From: Flavobacteriaceae bacterium UBA3478
GTDB lineage: Bacteria > Bacteroidota > Bacteroidia > Flavobacteriales > Flavobacteriaceae
NCBI GenBank assembly: GCA_002381155.1
Contig: DFQX01000104.1
Span: forward strand, 40,422 to 61,726
Reading direction: 5' to 3'
DNA: 21,305 nt
This document shows, piece by piece, positions 1 through 8,992 of this stretch (position 1 is its first letter; every line of letters begins with the position of its first letter). The notes under the pieces are model-generated. The model was given only the letters and a program-made list of their open reading frames with translations, was not told the DNA's origin and did no database searches. Made by a program: the position numbers and the translations under genes.

Positions 1-447
1 ATTTGAAACCAAGGGATCTCTGAAATTTTCTGATGAAATGATGACTTTTTGAATTCCCTGTTGTTTAGCGCGCAGTAACCAACCATCAATATATGGCAGT
101 GGTAAAATATTACCATGTAGATCTACCCTACCTAGAAAAAGAATAGATGAGAGACGATTTGAAATATCTAGATGCTTTAAGGCATACAACAACAGAAACA
201 GGCTCAATTCTATAAAGGAAAAGTGTTTCGTTGAAATTGGCGTTTCAGAACTTAAGGTGATGCGTTTGAGTGGTATTCTAACGTTAAGATGATCCAAAAC
301 TCTAACCAGTTTATCTATGGTGGATCTACAATTCCCTTGAGGTAAATTATTAAATCGAAAGCCATACCCTTTTGAGATTGCGAGAGAAAGCGAACTTATC
401 TCATAAGAATTTCCTACTAGAATGGGTATAGGTAGTTTTTGAGCCAT
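1..447 (-). CDS. Divergent ComM / Mg-chelatase ChlI-like protein, N-terminal part (3' end outside window)
   Basis: I translated this frame by hand. It is open from ATG at 447 to the window edge, giving 149 residues without a stop. The pattern follows the N-terminal Lon-protease-like domain of the ComM/YifB family. KLPIPILVG aligns with the family start. NLPQGNCRSTIDKLVRVL sits where ComM has GLPDxAVKESxxRVxxAL. RIPLKRITLS matches the xPxxRITVN strand, and ILFLGRVDLHGNILPL matches FLGELSLDGxLRPV. Several family signatures are changed: GLPD reads NLPQ, and the KEGxxxDLPIA stretch reads TKHFSFIELSL. The AAA+ ATPase part would lie outside the window. ComM is a helicase that helps integrate DNA during natural transformation. 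Here I infer a paralogue or a decaying copy, not a standard ComM. The gene follows dsbD by 35 bp and is probably the last member seen of the lpdA-tilS-dsbD operon. Confidence 0.6.
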   Translation of the reverse strand, partial: MAQKLPIPILVGNSYEISSLSLAISKGYGFRFNNLPQGNCRSTIDKLVRVLDHLNVRIPLKRITLSSETPISTKHFSFIELSLFLLLYALKHLDISNRLSSILFLGRVDLHGNILPLPYIDGWLLRAKQQGIQKVIISSENFRDPLVSN

Positions 448-482
448 AGTGAGCTCAAAGAAAGAGGTATTTAACGCAAAAA

Positions 483-2420
483 CTATTCAGTAGTCGTCAA
501 AGCCTCAAAGGCTTTCAAAGAAACGTCTAAGAACCCTTTAAATTCGGTAACTGAAGTCATTTGAACCGGCGTATTTAAAAGGTCATAGTTCGAACTGACG
601 GGTACATAATAGGGTTGAGAAATCACCTTAAAATTAACCCCTTGAAAAAGCGAGTGGTATTGACCTATGGTTTTCACTTCTTTAGTTCCACCATTAGATA
701 AAAGATAAATCCCTGCTCTATCATCGTTTAACTTTTCACGATCATCTACATACAAGCTAATGATGACAAATTTCTTGTCAAGCAACTCATAAATTTCAGG
801 ATCTGACCAGACATCTGATTCCATCTTTCGACAGTTAACACAAGAATATCCAGTAAAATCAAGTAGTATAGGCTTGCCTTCCTCCTTAGCCTCCTCAATT
901 CCTGATTCTAAATCGTGAAAACAATTAAGCCCTAATGGGCAACCCGTATCTTCTTGCAATTGCAGATTGTAATACGAAGGGGGTGCAAAGGCACTTAAAA
1001 ACCCAAGATTTGAAACGGATGAAAATCCTGAAATGATCAGCACGAGCAGATAAATGCTTAAAATAGAAAACACTCCCCTCACTACCCCAATAGCTTTGTC
1101 TTGAACGAAACGGATTAAATAATAAGCAAGCAAACCGAGCCATAGCAACATCCACAGACCAAGCATGTATTCAAGCTTGAAGATTCCCCACTTTCCTATT
1201 AGATCTGCATTGGATAAGAATTTAAAGGCTAGAAAGGCCTCAACGACTCCAAGACCTACCTTTAATTCTTTCATCCATTCACCAGATTTAGGTAATTTTT
1301 TAAGAACTGAAGGAAAATAGGCTGCAAGAGTAAAAGGAACTCCAAGTCCAAATCCAAAGCCATTAAACACAAGAGTTAGGTTTACTCCCAGTTCAGATCC
1401 ATTACCAGTAAGTAAGGTACCCAAGGCTGCCCCCAAAATTGGGCCCGTACAGGAGAAAGAGACTAGTACTAAGGTTAAAGCCATGAATAGAATGGCCAGT
1501 ATACCTTTAGAATTATTTGCCTGCTCATCTACCTTTTGCATCCAAGATTGCGGTAGTTGAATTTCTTTTCCCGAAATAAATGAAAATGCGAATCCAATGA
1601 GTACAATGAACAGTGTTAAGTTTACCCAAAGATTAGAAGCTAATTCATTAAAAATTTGAGCATCTTTCGACCAACCCAAAAGGAAAGGAAATCCTAAAAG
1701 GGTGTAGATCAATATAATCGCTAATCCATAAAAGAAAGCGTGGTTGCGACTTTTAGCTGCATTAAAATAAGAGGTGGTTAGAGGAATTAAGGGAAAGACG
1801 CAAGGGGTTAATAAAGCAATCAAACCTCCTATAAATCCGATCCACCAAGCAGAGAATCTATTGCTCTTCACTTGAACTATCGCAGTAGATAATCGATCTG
1901 TATTTTTTAAAGGAACCCTTAGTTCATCTACCGATCTATTCACCAAATTAGTATCGGTTTGAGAGGGGATTACATCGCCAAGTTCAAATCGAAAGGTCTC
2001 TGTAGCGGCTATACATACCGTTTGACATACTTGATAATACAAAGTAATATTTACGACTGCACCAGGGTCTAAGAGCTTAATATCTTGATAGAATGAGGCT
2101 TTCTGCTTAAATATTAATTCGGTAACCTCAAAAACTTCGTTATAGCTAGGAATAGACTCAGACTCAACAACTTCTCCTATTCGCTCGAAATTTTTAGAAT
2201 TTTCAAACTCAAAAAAAGCTGGCTGACTTCCGCCTTCTGGCGAGTGTTGAGAAAAAATATACCATCCTTCCTTAATACTTGCTTCAAAGAATAACCTATA
2301 ATCACCCTCCGCTGTGCGTTCTACCTTAGTATCCCAAATAACTACATCATCGGTACTAACCGTACCAAACCCGATTCCTTGAATAAGGGTTAAGAAATAA
2401 AAAACAATTCTTAGTAACAT
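483..2420 (-). CDS. dsbD: Thiol:disulfide interchange protein DsbD (cytochrome c biogenesis transmembrane protein)
   Basis: This inner-membrane protein carries electrons from cytoplasmic thioredoxin to periplasmic thiols. The three-part DsbD architecture is visible. An N-terminal signal (MLLRIVFYFLTLIQGIGFG) is followed by a DsbD-alpha type domain with a cysteine pair at C132/C136 (VCQTVC). A multi-helix membrane domain then carries the paired cysteines C207 (LLTPCVFPLIPLT) and C324 (SFSCTGPILGA). A C-terminal thioredoxin-like domain has CVNC at 527-530 (GYSCVNCRKME). The 645-residue length fits the family. The frame is open upstream to a TTG at 2432, but the ATG at 2420 directly precedes a normal signal peptide, so I chose it. 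That start overlaps the end of tilS by 10 bp, which suggests translational coupling. All the redox cysteines expected of the family are present. Confidence 0.95.
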   Translation of the reverse strand: MLLRIVFYFLTLIQGIGFGTVSTDDVVIWDTKVERTAEGDYRLFFEASIKEGWYIFSQHSPEGGSQPAFFEFENSKNFERIGEVVESESIPSYNEVFEVTELIFKQKASFYQDIKLLDPGAVVNITLYYQVCQTVCIAATETFRFELGDVIPSQTDTNLVNRSVDELRVPLKNTDRLSTAIVQVKSNRFSAWWIGFIGGLIALLTPCVFPLIPLTTSYFNAAKSRNHAFFYGLAIILIYTLLGFPFLLGWSKDAQIFNELASNLWVNLTLFIVLIGFAFSFISGKEIQLPQSWMQKVDEQANNSKGILAILFMALTLVLVSFSCTGPILGAALGTLLTGNGSELGVNLTLVFNGFGFGLGVPFTLAAYFPSVLKKLPKSGEWMKELKVGLGVVEAFLAFKFLSNADLIGKWGIFKLEYMLGLWMLLWLGLLAYYLIRFVQDKAIGVVRGVFSILSIYLLVLIISGFSSVSNLGFLSAFAPPSYYNLQLQEDTGCPLGLNCFHDLESGIEEAKEEGKPILLDFTGYSCVNCRKMESDVWSDPEIYELLDKKFVIISLYVDDREKLNDDRAGIYLLSNGGTKEVKTIGQYHSLFQGVNFKVISQPYYVPVSSNYDLLNTPVQMTSVTEFKGFLDVSLKAFEALTTTE

Positions 2421-3655
2421 CTGATAAGCCAATTTAAAGGATCCTTATCTAACGGTAGGTAATCTGGGTGTAGATAATGGCCAACAACTGACACAGTCTC
2501 CTCACCATCCTTGATAACTACCATTCTTTTTTTGTCTACTGGATTAATCTTAAGATCCCTCAGGAACTTCGAAACTTTCTTTGTGCCACCTTTTTCTAAA
2601 TAGATAGAATCCTCAGAATTCCAAAGTCTCAGCTGTAACGAATGTTTAACGACTGAGCCATTGATTAAAATTTCATTAGGGTCTAATTCAGCTTCTTTTC
2701 GATTCGAATTCTTGACAATTTCAAACCTGTTGTACGGAGTAAGAAGATTCAAATTAGCAAAGATTAAATCTCCTTCAAATTTGAATAAGGTATAATCCCC
2801 TAAGGTGATATACTTACCATTCTCGGCAGCATAAAGGCTGACAAGTGCTGTTGTATCAACAACCCCATAAGGTGAAAACAACAGTTCTAGATAGGCCTTC
2901 TTCGGTTGAAGTATACTCAGTTTCAGAATATCTAAGTACCAGATTTCATTTTCTTTTTGCTTTGCAATATCGTTCCATAAAAGATTACGGTAATCTTCTA
3001 ATAATAAGGCAGAAGCATTAAGCGAACCGATAGAATACTTCAAGCGTTTACCAACATCAGGAAGATTTGCTTCAACAGTGGGAATTACCTGATTTCTCAG
3101 AATGTTGCGTAAGTAATCATTAGACTGATTAGAAACATCTTCTCTCCAATTTAATCCATTTTCTCCAGCGTAAAGCAGTAAATCCTTTTTACGAAAAGTA
3201 ATGAGCGGTCTAATTACTACACCTTGACTAGAGAGACTCTTAAACTGCATTAAATGCATTCCTCTGAACCAATGAATTAGTCCTGTTTCAATGGCATCAT
3301 CTAAATGATGTGCGGTTGCAATATGAGTTAGTTGATTTTCGCTAAGAAGAGACTGAAACCACTCATATCGAATAAAACGAGCCTTTTCTTGAATACCAGA
3401 TCCTTTACTTAAGGGAGCTTCTAAGTAGTGAAAAGGAACGTTATACTGTTCTGCGCAATCTCGTGCAAACGCAGCATCTAATTCACTGTCGTCTCCTCTT
3501 AATTGGTAATTGACATGGGCGATTTGAAATTCAATCTTAGCCGAGTAAAGTAAATTAGCCAGAACCCGACTATCGAGTCCTGAACTAAAGGCAAGTAAGA
3601 TTTTGGCTTGCTCAAGCCCAGCATTTTGTTCGAGAAATTGAGCAAGTAACTTCAA
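2411..3655 (-). CDS. tilS: tRNA(Ile)-lysidine synthase TilS
   Basis: TilS attaches lysine to C34 of the minor tRNA-Ile (CAU), which changes both its decoding and its aminoacylation to isoleucine. Family motifs run in order: PP-loop at residues 24-29; HVNYQLRG at 47-54; TAHHLDDAIET at 114-124; RPLITFRKKDLL at 149-160; WREDVSNQSNDYLRNILR at 170-187; then a C-terminal region typical of full-length TilS. The 414 residues fit the long bacterial form. The PP-loop reads SSGLDS where the family has SGGxDS, so the first glycine is a serine. The start appears to be TTG at 3655: the lpdA stop TAA lies in the same frame two codons upstream, and no ATG, GTG or TTG occurs between this TTG and the PP-loop. 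The gene sits 3 bp after lpdA and overlaps dsbD. Confidence 0.93.
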   Translation of the reverse strand: MKLLAQFLEQNAGLEQAKILLAFSSGLDSRVLANLLYSAKIEFQIAHVNYQLRGDDSELDAAFARDCAEQYNVPFHYLEAPLSKGSGIQEKARFIRYEWFQSLLSENQLTHIATAHHLDDAIETGLIHWFRGMHLMQFKSLSSQGVVIRPLITFRKKDLLLYAGENGLNWREDVSNQSNDYLRNILRNQVIPTVEANLPDVGKRLKYSIGSLNASALLLEDYRNLLWNDIAKQKENEIWYLDILKLSILQPKKAYLELLFSPYGVVDTTALVSLYAAENGKYITLGDYTLFKFEGDLIFANLNLLTPYNRFEIVKNSNRKEAELDPNEILINGSVVKHSLQLRLWNSEDSIYLEKGGTKKVSKFLRDLKINPVDKKRMVVIKDGEETVSVVGHYLHPDYLPLDKDPLNWLIRCY

Positions 3656-3658
3656 ATA

Positions 3659-5062
3659 TTAAGTGTGTAAGGCTCTATTTTCGGTAGCTGCAAGTGCTGC
3701 TTCTTTAATAGCTTCTGAATAAGTCGGATGTGCATGTGACATTCTGGCAATATCTTCAGCAGAGGCTCTAAACTCCATAGCGGTTACAGCCTCTGAAATT
3801 AAATCGGCACATCTAGCACCAATCATGTGTACTCCTAACACTTCATCTGTAGATGCATCCGCTAATATTTTAACGAATCCATCAATATCTCCGCTTGCTC
3901 TTGAACGTCCTAATGCACGCATCGGGAAACTTCCCGCTTTATAGGCTACCCCATCTGCTTTTAACTGCTCTTCGGTACGACCTACAGCTGCCACTTCTGG
4001 CCAAGTATATACAACACCTGGGATTAGGTTGTAGTTGATATGTGGTTTTTGTCCAGCAATTACTTCTGCCGCAAAAACACCCTCCTCCTCGGCTTTATGA
4101 GCTAACATAACTCCGGCCACAACATCTCCAATAGCGTAAATATGAGACTCTTTTGTTTGTAATTGTTCGTTAGTGATTATTCTACCACTTTGGTCTTTTT
4201 CGATCTGAGTATTTTCTAGTCCTAACCCTTCAGTATTTGGAACACGACCGACAGACACCAGTGCGTAATCACCTTCAAAAACAACTTCTTGATCTTTCTT
4301 ATCTGTTGCCTTAACGATCACCAAATCGCCTTCTCTAGAGACGCTTGAAACTTTATGAGATACATAAAATTTAACTCCTTGCTTTTTCATAACCTTAGTA
4401 AGTTCCTTAGAAAGAGCTGCATCCATAGTCGGAATGATACGATCAGCGTATTCAATTACACTAACCTCAGCTCCTAATCTGCGATACACTTGACCAAGTT
4501 CAAGACCAATTACCCCACCTCCAATGACTAGAAAATGTTTTGGAACCTCTGTAAGTGAAAGAGCTTCTGTTGAAGTTATAATACGATCCTTGTCAAGTTC
4601 AATGAAAGGCAAATTGCCGGGCTTAGAACCGGTGGCGATAATAAACTTAGAGGCCGTAACTTCAATCATTCCCTCATTTCCAGAAACCTGAAGTGTTTTT
4701 GAATCTTTAAAACTCCCCAAACCTCTGATTACTTCGATTTGGTTTTTATCCATAAGATACTCTATTCCTTTGACGGTTTGATCAACTACGGATTGTTTTC
4801 TCTCAATCATCTTTCGGAAATCAAAGCTCACACCACCTGAAATTTGTATACCGTGATTTTCAAATTCGTGAACCGCCTCTTCATATCTGTGTGAAGAATC
4901 TAGTAGTGCTTTAGACGGGATACATCCGACATTTAGACAAGTTCCACCCAAAGTATTATCCTTCTCAACAATAGCGGTTTTTAAACCTAATTGAGCTGCG
5001 CGAATGGCAGAAACATACCCCCCAGGACCTGAACCAATAACTACTAAATCAAACGTTTTCAT
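3659..5062 (-). CDS. lpdA: Dihydrolipoyl dehydrogenase (E3 subunit)
   Basis: This FAD-dependent enzyme reoxidises lipoamide in 2-oxoacid dehydrogenase complexes and the glycine cleavage system. The sequence shows an N-terminal FAD site (VVIGSGPGGYVSAIRAAQLG, 7-26), the redox disulfide GGTCLNVGCIPSKAL with C42 and C47, and the NAD site VIGGGVIGLELGQ (179-191). It also has the second FAD motif YAIGDVV and the C-terminal dimer-interface pair HAHPTYSE (H445 and E450), which completes the active site. At 467 residues it is full length, and the ATG at 5062 gives the normal family N-terminus. No E1 or E2 gene lies nearby, so the complex it serves cannot be told from context. It is the first gene of the leftward operon and diverges from nhaC. 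Confidence 0.97.
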   Translation of the reverse strand: MKTFDLVVIGSGPGGYVSAIRAAQLGLKTAIVEKDNTLGGTCLNVGCIPSKALLDSSHRYEEAVHEFENHGIQISGGVSFDFRKMIERKQSVVDQTVKGIEYLMDKNQIEVIRGLGSFKDSKTLQVSGNEGMIEVTASKFIIATGSKPGNLPFIELDKDRIITSTEALSLTEVPKHFLVIGGGVIGLELGQVYRRLGAEVSVIEYADRIIPTMDAALSKELTKVMKKQGVKFYVSHKVSSVSREGDLVIVKATDKKDQEVVFEGDYALVSVGRVPNTEGLGLENTQIEKDQSGRIITNEQLQTKESHIYAIGDVVAGVMLAHKAEEEGVFAAEVIAGQKPHINYNLIPGVVYTWPEVAAVGRTEEQLKADGVAYKAGSFPMRALGRSRASGDIDGFVKILADASTDEVLGVHMIGARCADLISEAVTAMEFRASAEDIARMSHAHPTYSEAIKEAALAATENRALHT

Positions 5063-5089
5063 TCTATTTTATTCAAAATTTTAACCCTG

Positions 5090-5097
5090 CAAAATTA
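5090..5097 (-). promoter_or_regulatory. Possible -7 promoter box for the lpdA operon
   Basis: Read on the minus strand this is TAATTTTG, a full match to the Bacteroidota -7 consensus TAnnTTTG, 27 bp upstream of the lpdA start codon. I find no clear TTG at the expected -33 spacing, so support rests on the -7 box and its position in the 107-bp divergent spacer between lpdA and nhaC. Confidence 0.35.
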
Positions 5098-5169
5098 CCT
5101 AAAATTGGATAGATTTTGGACATTACTTAGTTAATGTTGTAATATCGTAAGAACTTATAAATTCTCTGA

Positions 5170-6603
5170 ATGAAGTCTACCCAATCTATCAGCCTAACCT
5201 TAGCCTTAACTCCTTTATTATTGTTGGTTATCCTATTGGGAATCAACGTATTTTACTTCGGAGATGCAAGCTTAGACGGTTCAAATCAGTTTATTTTACT
5301 CATTGGCGGTTTTCTAGCTGCACTTGTTGGGTTTTACCAGAAGGTATCCTACGAGGATATGATGGATGCGGTCTCCAATAATTTAAAATCGACTTCAGGA
5401 TCATTACTCATACTACTTATGGTTGGGGCTCTGTCGGGTTCTTGGTTAATCAGCGGAATCATCCCGAGTATGATTTTTTATGGGATAAAAATTCTTAATC
5501 CGACGGTCTTTTTAGCAGCTAGCGTAGTTATCTGTGCTTTGATATCTATCGCCACAGGCAGCTCTTGGACTACTTCTGCAACGGTAGGGATCGCACTAAT
5601 CGGCGTAGGAAATGCAATGGGTGTTCCTGTAGGCATGACTGCTGGGGCAATCATTTCAGGCGCTTATTTTGGAGATAAAATGTCACCTTTAAGTGATACT
5701 ACAAATCTAGCTCCTGTCATGGCGGGCGGAGAACTATTCAGTCATATCCGCTATATGACCTACACAACGATACCATCAATAGTGATTACGCTGATCGTTT
5801 TTATCGTTTTAAGCCTAGGGTTAGAGGTTAATGGTGCAGTTGAAACAGAATCACTCAATGCAGCCATTCAAGAGCGTTTCTTTATCAGTCCGATCCTTTT
5901 TATTGTTCCTGTTTTAGTCGTGCTTATGATTGTTAAAAAGACTCCACCCCTTATCGCTCTCTTAGCGGGAACTCTTTTAGGAGGTGTTGTTGCATTAATT
6001 TTTCAACCTAGCCTAGTAGCTTCAATTACCGGAGCCCATACACTAAACTTTGAAAATGGCTACAAAGGGATGTTAACTGCCTTTACCACTGACGTTTCTG
6101 TAAGTACGAGCAACGAAGCCTTAAACGATTTATTTAATTCAGGCGGAATGGCTGGAATGCTAGGAACTATTTGGCTTATTATTTGTGCGATGGTATTTGG
6201 AGGCGTTATGGAAGCGATAGGCGCACTTAATCGAATCACCCAATCTTTACTTTCATTGGCAGAATCGACTTTTGGATTATTTGCTTCTACTGTTGCCAGT
6301 TGTCTAGCTATCAATTTAACCGCATCTGATCAATATTTAGCCATCGTGGTTCCTGGAAAAATGTTTTCAAAGGCCTATAAAGACCGAGGTTTGGCTCCCG
6401 AAAATTTAAGTAGAACGCTCGAAGATTCAGGTACAGTTACTTCAGCATTAATTCCATGGAATACTTGTGGTGCCTACCACAGTTCAGTTCTTGGTGTTCC
6501 CGTGTTCGAATACTTTATCTTTGCAGTGTTTAATTATGTAAGCCCTTTTGTAACGTTAACCTTTGCAGCTTTAAATATCAAGATTAAACATTTAAGAGCA
6601 TAA
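5170..6603 (+). CDS. nhaC: Na+/H+ antiporter, NhaC family
   Basis: This inner-membrane secondary transporter exports Na+ in exchange for protons. Of the 477 residues most are hydrophobic, with about a dozen membrane segments. Two stretches are hallmarks of NhaC: TGSSWTTSATVGIA (129-142) and GAYFGDKMSPLSDTTNLAP (164-182). A similar polar, small-residue stretch, NLTASDQYLAIVVPG, lies in the C-terminal half, as expected for inverted repeats in this superfamily. The ATG at 5170 opens straight into a hydrophobic segment. The gene stands at the head of the rightward run, one base ahead of ftsK, and probably shares transcription with it. A Na+ pump of this type fits a saline habitat, which is an inference about the organism and not shown by the sequence. 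Confidence 0.93.
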   Translation: MKSTQSISLTLALTPLLLLVILLGINVFYFGDASLDGSNQFILLIGGFLAALVGFYQKVSYEDMMDAVSNNLKSTSGSLLILLMVGALSGSWLISGIIPSMIFYGIKILNPTVFLAASVVICALISIATGSSWTTSATVGIALIGVGNAMGVPVGMTAGAIISGAYFGDKMSPLSDTTNLAPVMAGGELFSHIRYMTYTTIPSIVITLIVFIVLSLGLEVNGAVETESLNAAIQERFFISPILFIVPVLVVLMIVKKTPPLIALLAGTLLGGVVALIFQPSLVASITGAHTLNFENGYKGMLTAFTTDVSVSTSNEALNDLFNSGGMAGMLGTIWLIICAMVFGGVMEAIGALNRITQSLLSLAESTFGLFASTVASCLAINLTASDQYLAIVVPGKMFSKAYKDRGLAPENLSRTLEDSGTVTSALIPWNTCGAYHSSVLGVPVFEYFIFAVFNYVSPFVTLTFAALNIKIKHLRA

Positions 6604-6604
6604 T

Positions 6605-8992
6605 ATGGGGAGTAACACTGTCGACAAGAATAAAGTAAAGTACCGTATTTTTTTCGGGGCATTTCTTTTTTTCTTTGGGATCCTTGCTGCAATTGCGTGT
6701 CTTAGCTTTTTTTCTAATTGGCAAACTGATGTAAGCCTGATCGGGTCATATAACGATCTAACTGATACTCCTAAAACTCTTTTTAATCGTTTAGGTATAG
6801 CCATTGGTTATACGCTTGTTTATAAAACCTTTGGTATATCCTCCGTTATTCTACCGCTATCGATTTCCTTTATTGGTTTTTACTTGTTTTTCAATCTTAG
6901 ACTACGTCCCTTATTAAAGTATTTAAGTCGTGCTTGGTTTTGGATGATTTGGACTTCAATCGCTTTCAATTTTATAGCGAGTGAAGAAAGTTTATTAACG
7001 GGTATTTCTGGGTTCGAGACCTTTGAATGGCTTAGTTTTCATATAGGAGAGATTGGTATTTTCTTTATGTTACTCTTCGGGTTAATAACCGGTCTTGTAT
7101 TACAATTAAGCTTCTATCCTAGCTTACCAAAAGGCATTAGCTTGCCTAGCTTCAACTTTCCAAAACGAGAAAAATCAAAACCAAAGAAAAAATCATCGTT
7201 AGAAAAGGTAAAACCTATTGAGGAGGAAGAGTCTACCCTTGCCCCGCCTATTCTTCAGGAGAGCTCTACTACCTTCTCCCTCGAAAATCCGTTAGAAGAG
7301 ACTATTGAAAACGAAGTCCTACAAGAAGAAATTATCAAAGAGGAAGTTTTAGACGTAATTCCAAAGGAGAAGAATTCAGAAGCTGAAGAAGTGGCCTTTG
7401 AGGTAGCTGAAACTCCGAAAAGTTACGATGATGAGATTGCAGATAAAGCTAAGAAATTAGTGGATAACTTTGGCGAGTTTGATCCAACGCTTGAGCTTTC
7501 ACAATATAAAGCGCCTCATCTTGATTTATTAGAAGACCACGGCTCTAGCAATCAACAGATTTCTGTAGATAAAGAAGAACTAGCAGCTAATAAAGATCGT
7601 ATCGTAGAGACCCTTAGTAATTACAATATAGCTATTGAACGAATTACGGCAACCGTAGGCCCAACGGTTACGTTATATGAAATTGTCCCTCAAGCCGGTA
7701 TTCGTATTTCAAAAATTAAAAATCTAGAGGATGATATTGCACTTTCGCTTTCTGCCTTAGGTATTCGGATTATCGCCCCAATACCCGGGAAGGGAACGAT
7801 TGGTATTGAGGTACCTAATAAAAATCCAAGCGTTGTTAGTATGCGATCGGTAATCGGGTCAAAGAAATTTAGCTCGACTAACTTTGACTTACCTATTGCG
7901 TTTGGTAAGACCATTTCAAATGAAACCTTTGTTGTGGATTTAGCCAAAATGCCGCACATGCTGATGGCGGGTGCCACTGGCCAAGGAAAATCAGTCGGTT
8001 TAAACGCCGTTATTACCTCGCTCTTATACAAAAAGCATCCGGCAGAACTGAAATTTGTACTTGTTGATCCTAAAAAGGTAGAATTAACTCTTTACAATAA
8101 GATTGAGCGACACTTCTTAGCAAAATTACCCGGAAGTGAGGAGGCTATTATTACCGATACCAAAAAGGTGATAAATACCTTGAATTCACTTTGCATTGAA
8201 ATGGATGATCGTTACGAACTCCTTAAAAATGCGATGGTACGTAACATCAAAGAATACAATGCAAAGTTTGTAAAACGCAAATTAAACCCGAACGACGGCC
8301 ACCGTTACCTTCCCTGTATCGTTCTAGTCATCGATGAATTTGCAGATCTTATTATGACTGCCGGAAAAGAGGTGGAAACCCCAATCGCTCGACTCGCCCA
8401 GCTAGCGAGAGCCATCGGAATTCACCTAATCATAGCTACACAACGACCTTCGGTTAATGTAATCACAGGTATCATAAAAGCTAACTTCCCTGCACGATTA
8501 GCATTTCGTGTAACTTCTAAAATTGATTCGCGAACGATTTTAGACGGGTCAGGAGCGGACCAGCTTATTGGTCGTGGCGACATGCTATATACTCAAGGAA
8601 GTGAAATGGTTCGACTCCAATGTGCCTTTGTTGATACCCCCGAGGTAGAAGAAATCACTTCTTACATTGGCAGTCAAAGAGCCTACGCGAGCGCTCACCT
8701 GCTTCCCGAATACGATGATGATTCCTCAGAAAGTTCTCTAGTTGATGATATCTCTGAGCGAGATGCACTCTTCAAAGAAGCTGCTGAAATCGTTGTACAA
8801 TCACAACAAGGTTCAACTTCACTGATTCAAAGAAAAATGAAGATTGGTTACAATCGAGCAGGAAGAATCATAGATCAACTTGAAGCCGCGGGAATTGTTG
8901 GGCCTTTTGAAGGTTCAAAAGCCCGTCAAGTACTTTTCAAAGATACCTTAAGTCTTCAACAATTTTTTGATAATGAAAATCAAAACACCTAA
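6605..8992 (+). CDS. ftsK: DNA translocase FtsK/SpoIIIE
   Basis: FtsK pumps DNA at the division septum so that chromosome termini clear the closing septum and dimers are resolved. The N-terminal ~175 residues hold about four membrane segments. A charged, proline- and glutamate-rich linker (about 180-300) follows. The motor domain has Walker A GATGQGKS at 456-463, LVDPKKVELT at about 487-496, Walker B VLVIDEFAD at 573-581 and TQRPSVNVITG. The C-terminal gamma winged helix (about 716-780; SLIQRKMKIGYNRAGRIIDQLE) is the part that reads the polar KOPS sequences. At 795 residues it is a normal size for Bacteroidota. The start ATG lies one base after the nhaC stop, and the stop is immediately followed by the lolA ATG, so the three genes look co-transcribed. 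Confidence 0.97.
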   Translation: MGSNTVDKNKVKYRIFFGAFLFFFGILAAIACLSFFSNWQTDVSLIGSYNDLTDTPKTLFNRLGIAIGYTLVYKTFGISSVILPLSISFIGFYLFFNLRLRPLLKYLSRAWFWMIWTSIAFNFIASEESLLTGISGFETFEWLSFHIGEIGIFFMLLFGLITGLVLQLSFYPSLPKGISLPSFNFPKREKSKPKKKSSLEKVKPIEEEESTLAPPILQESSTTFSLENPLEETIENEVLQEEIIKEEVLDVIPKEKNSEAEEVAFEVAETPKSYDDEIADKAKKLVDNFGEFDPTLELSQYKAPHLDLLEDHGSSNQQISVDKEELAANKDRIVETLSNYNIAIERITATVGPTVTLYEIVPQAGIRISKIKNLEDDIALSLSALGIRIIAPIPGKGTIGIEVPNKNPSVVSMRSVIGSKKFSSTNFDLPIAFGKTISNETFVVDLAKMPHMLMAGATGQGKSVGLNAVITSLLYKKHPAELKFVLVDPKKVELTLYNKIERHFLAKLPGSEEAIITDTKKVINTLNSLCIEMDDRYELLKNAMVRNIKEYNAKFVKRKLNPNDGHRYLPCIVLVIDEFADLIMTAGKEVETPIARLAQLARAIGIHLIIATQRPSVNVITGIIKANFPARLAFRVTSKIDSRTILDGSGADQLIGRGDMLYTQGSEMVRLQCAFVDTPEVEEITSYIGSQRAYASAHLLPEYDDDSSESSLVDDISERDALFKEAAEIVVQSQQGSTSLIQRKMKIGYNRAGRIIDQLEAAGIVGPFEGSKARQVLFKDTLSLQQFFDNENQNT

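Noticed and set aside
925..1155. Leftward 76-codon frame inside dsbD
   Set aside because: It is a shadow of dsbD in another frame with no independent support. The same applies to frames at 6060-6314, 6592-6804, 7690-8031, 9084-9266, 9888-10118, 10851-11117, 11175-11474, 12021-12215, 16915-17109 and 20081-20362.
2421..2432. TTG start of dsbD at 2432
   Set aside because: The ATG at 2420 begins directly at a normal signal peptide; the four extra residues add nothing recognisable.
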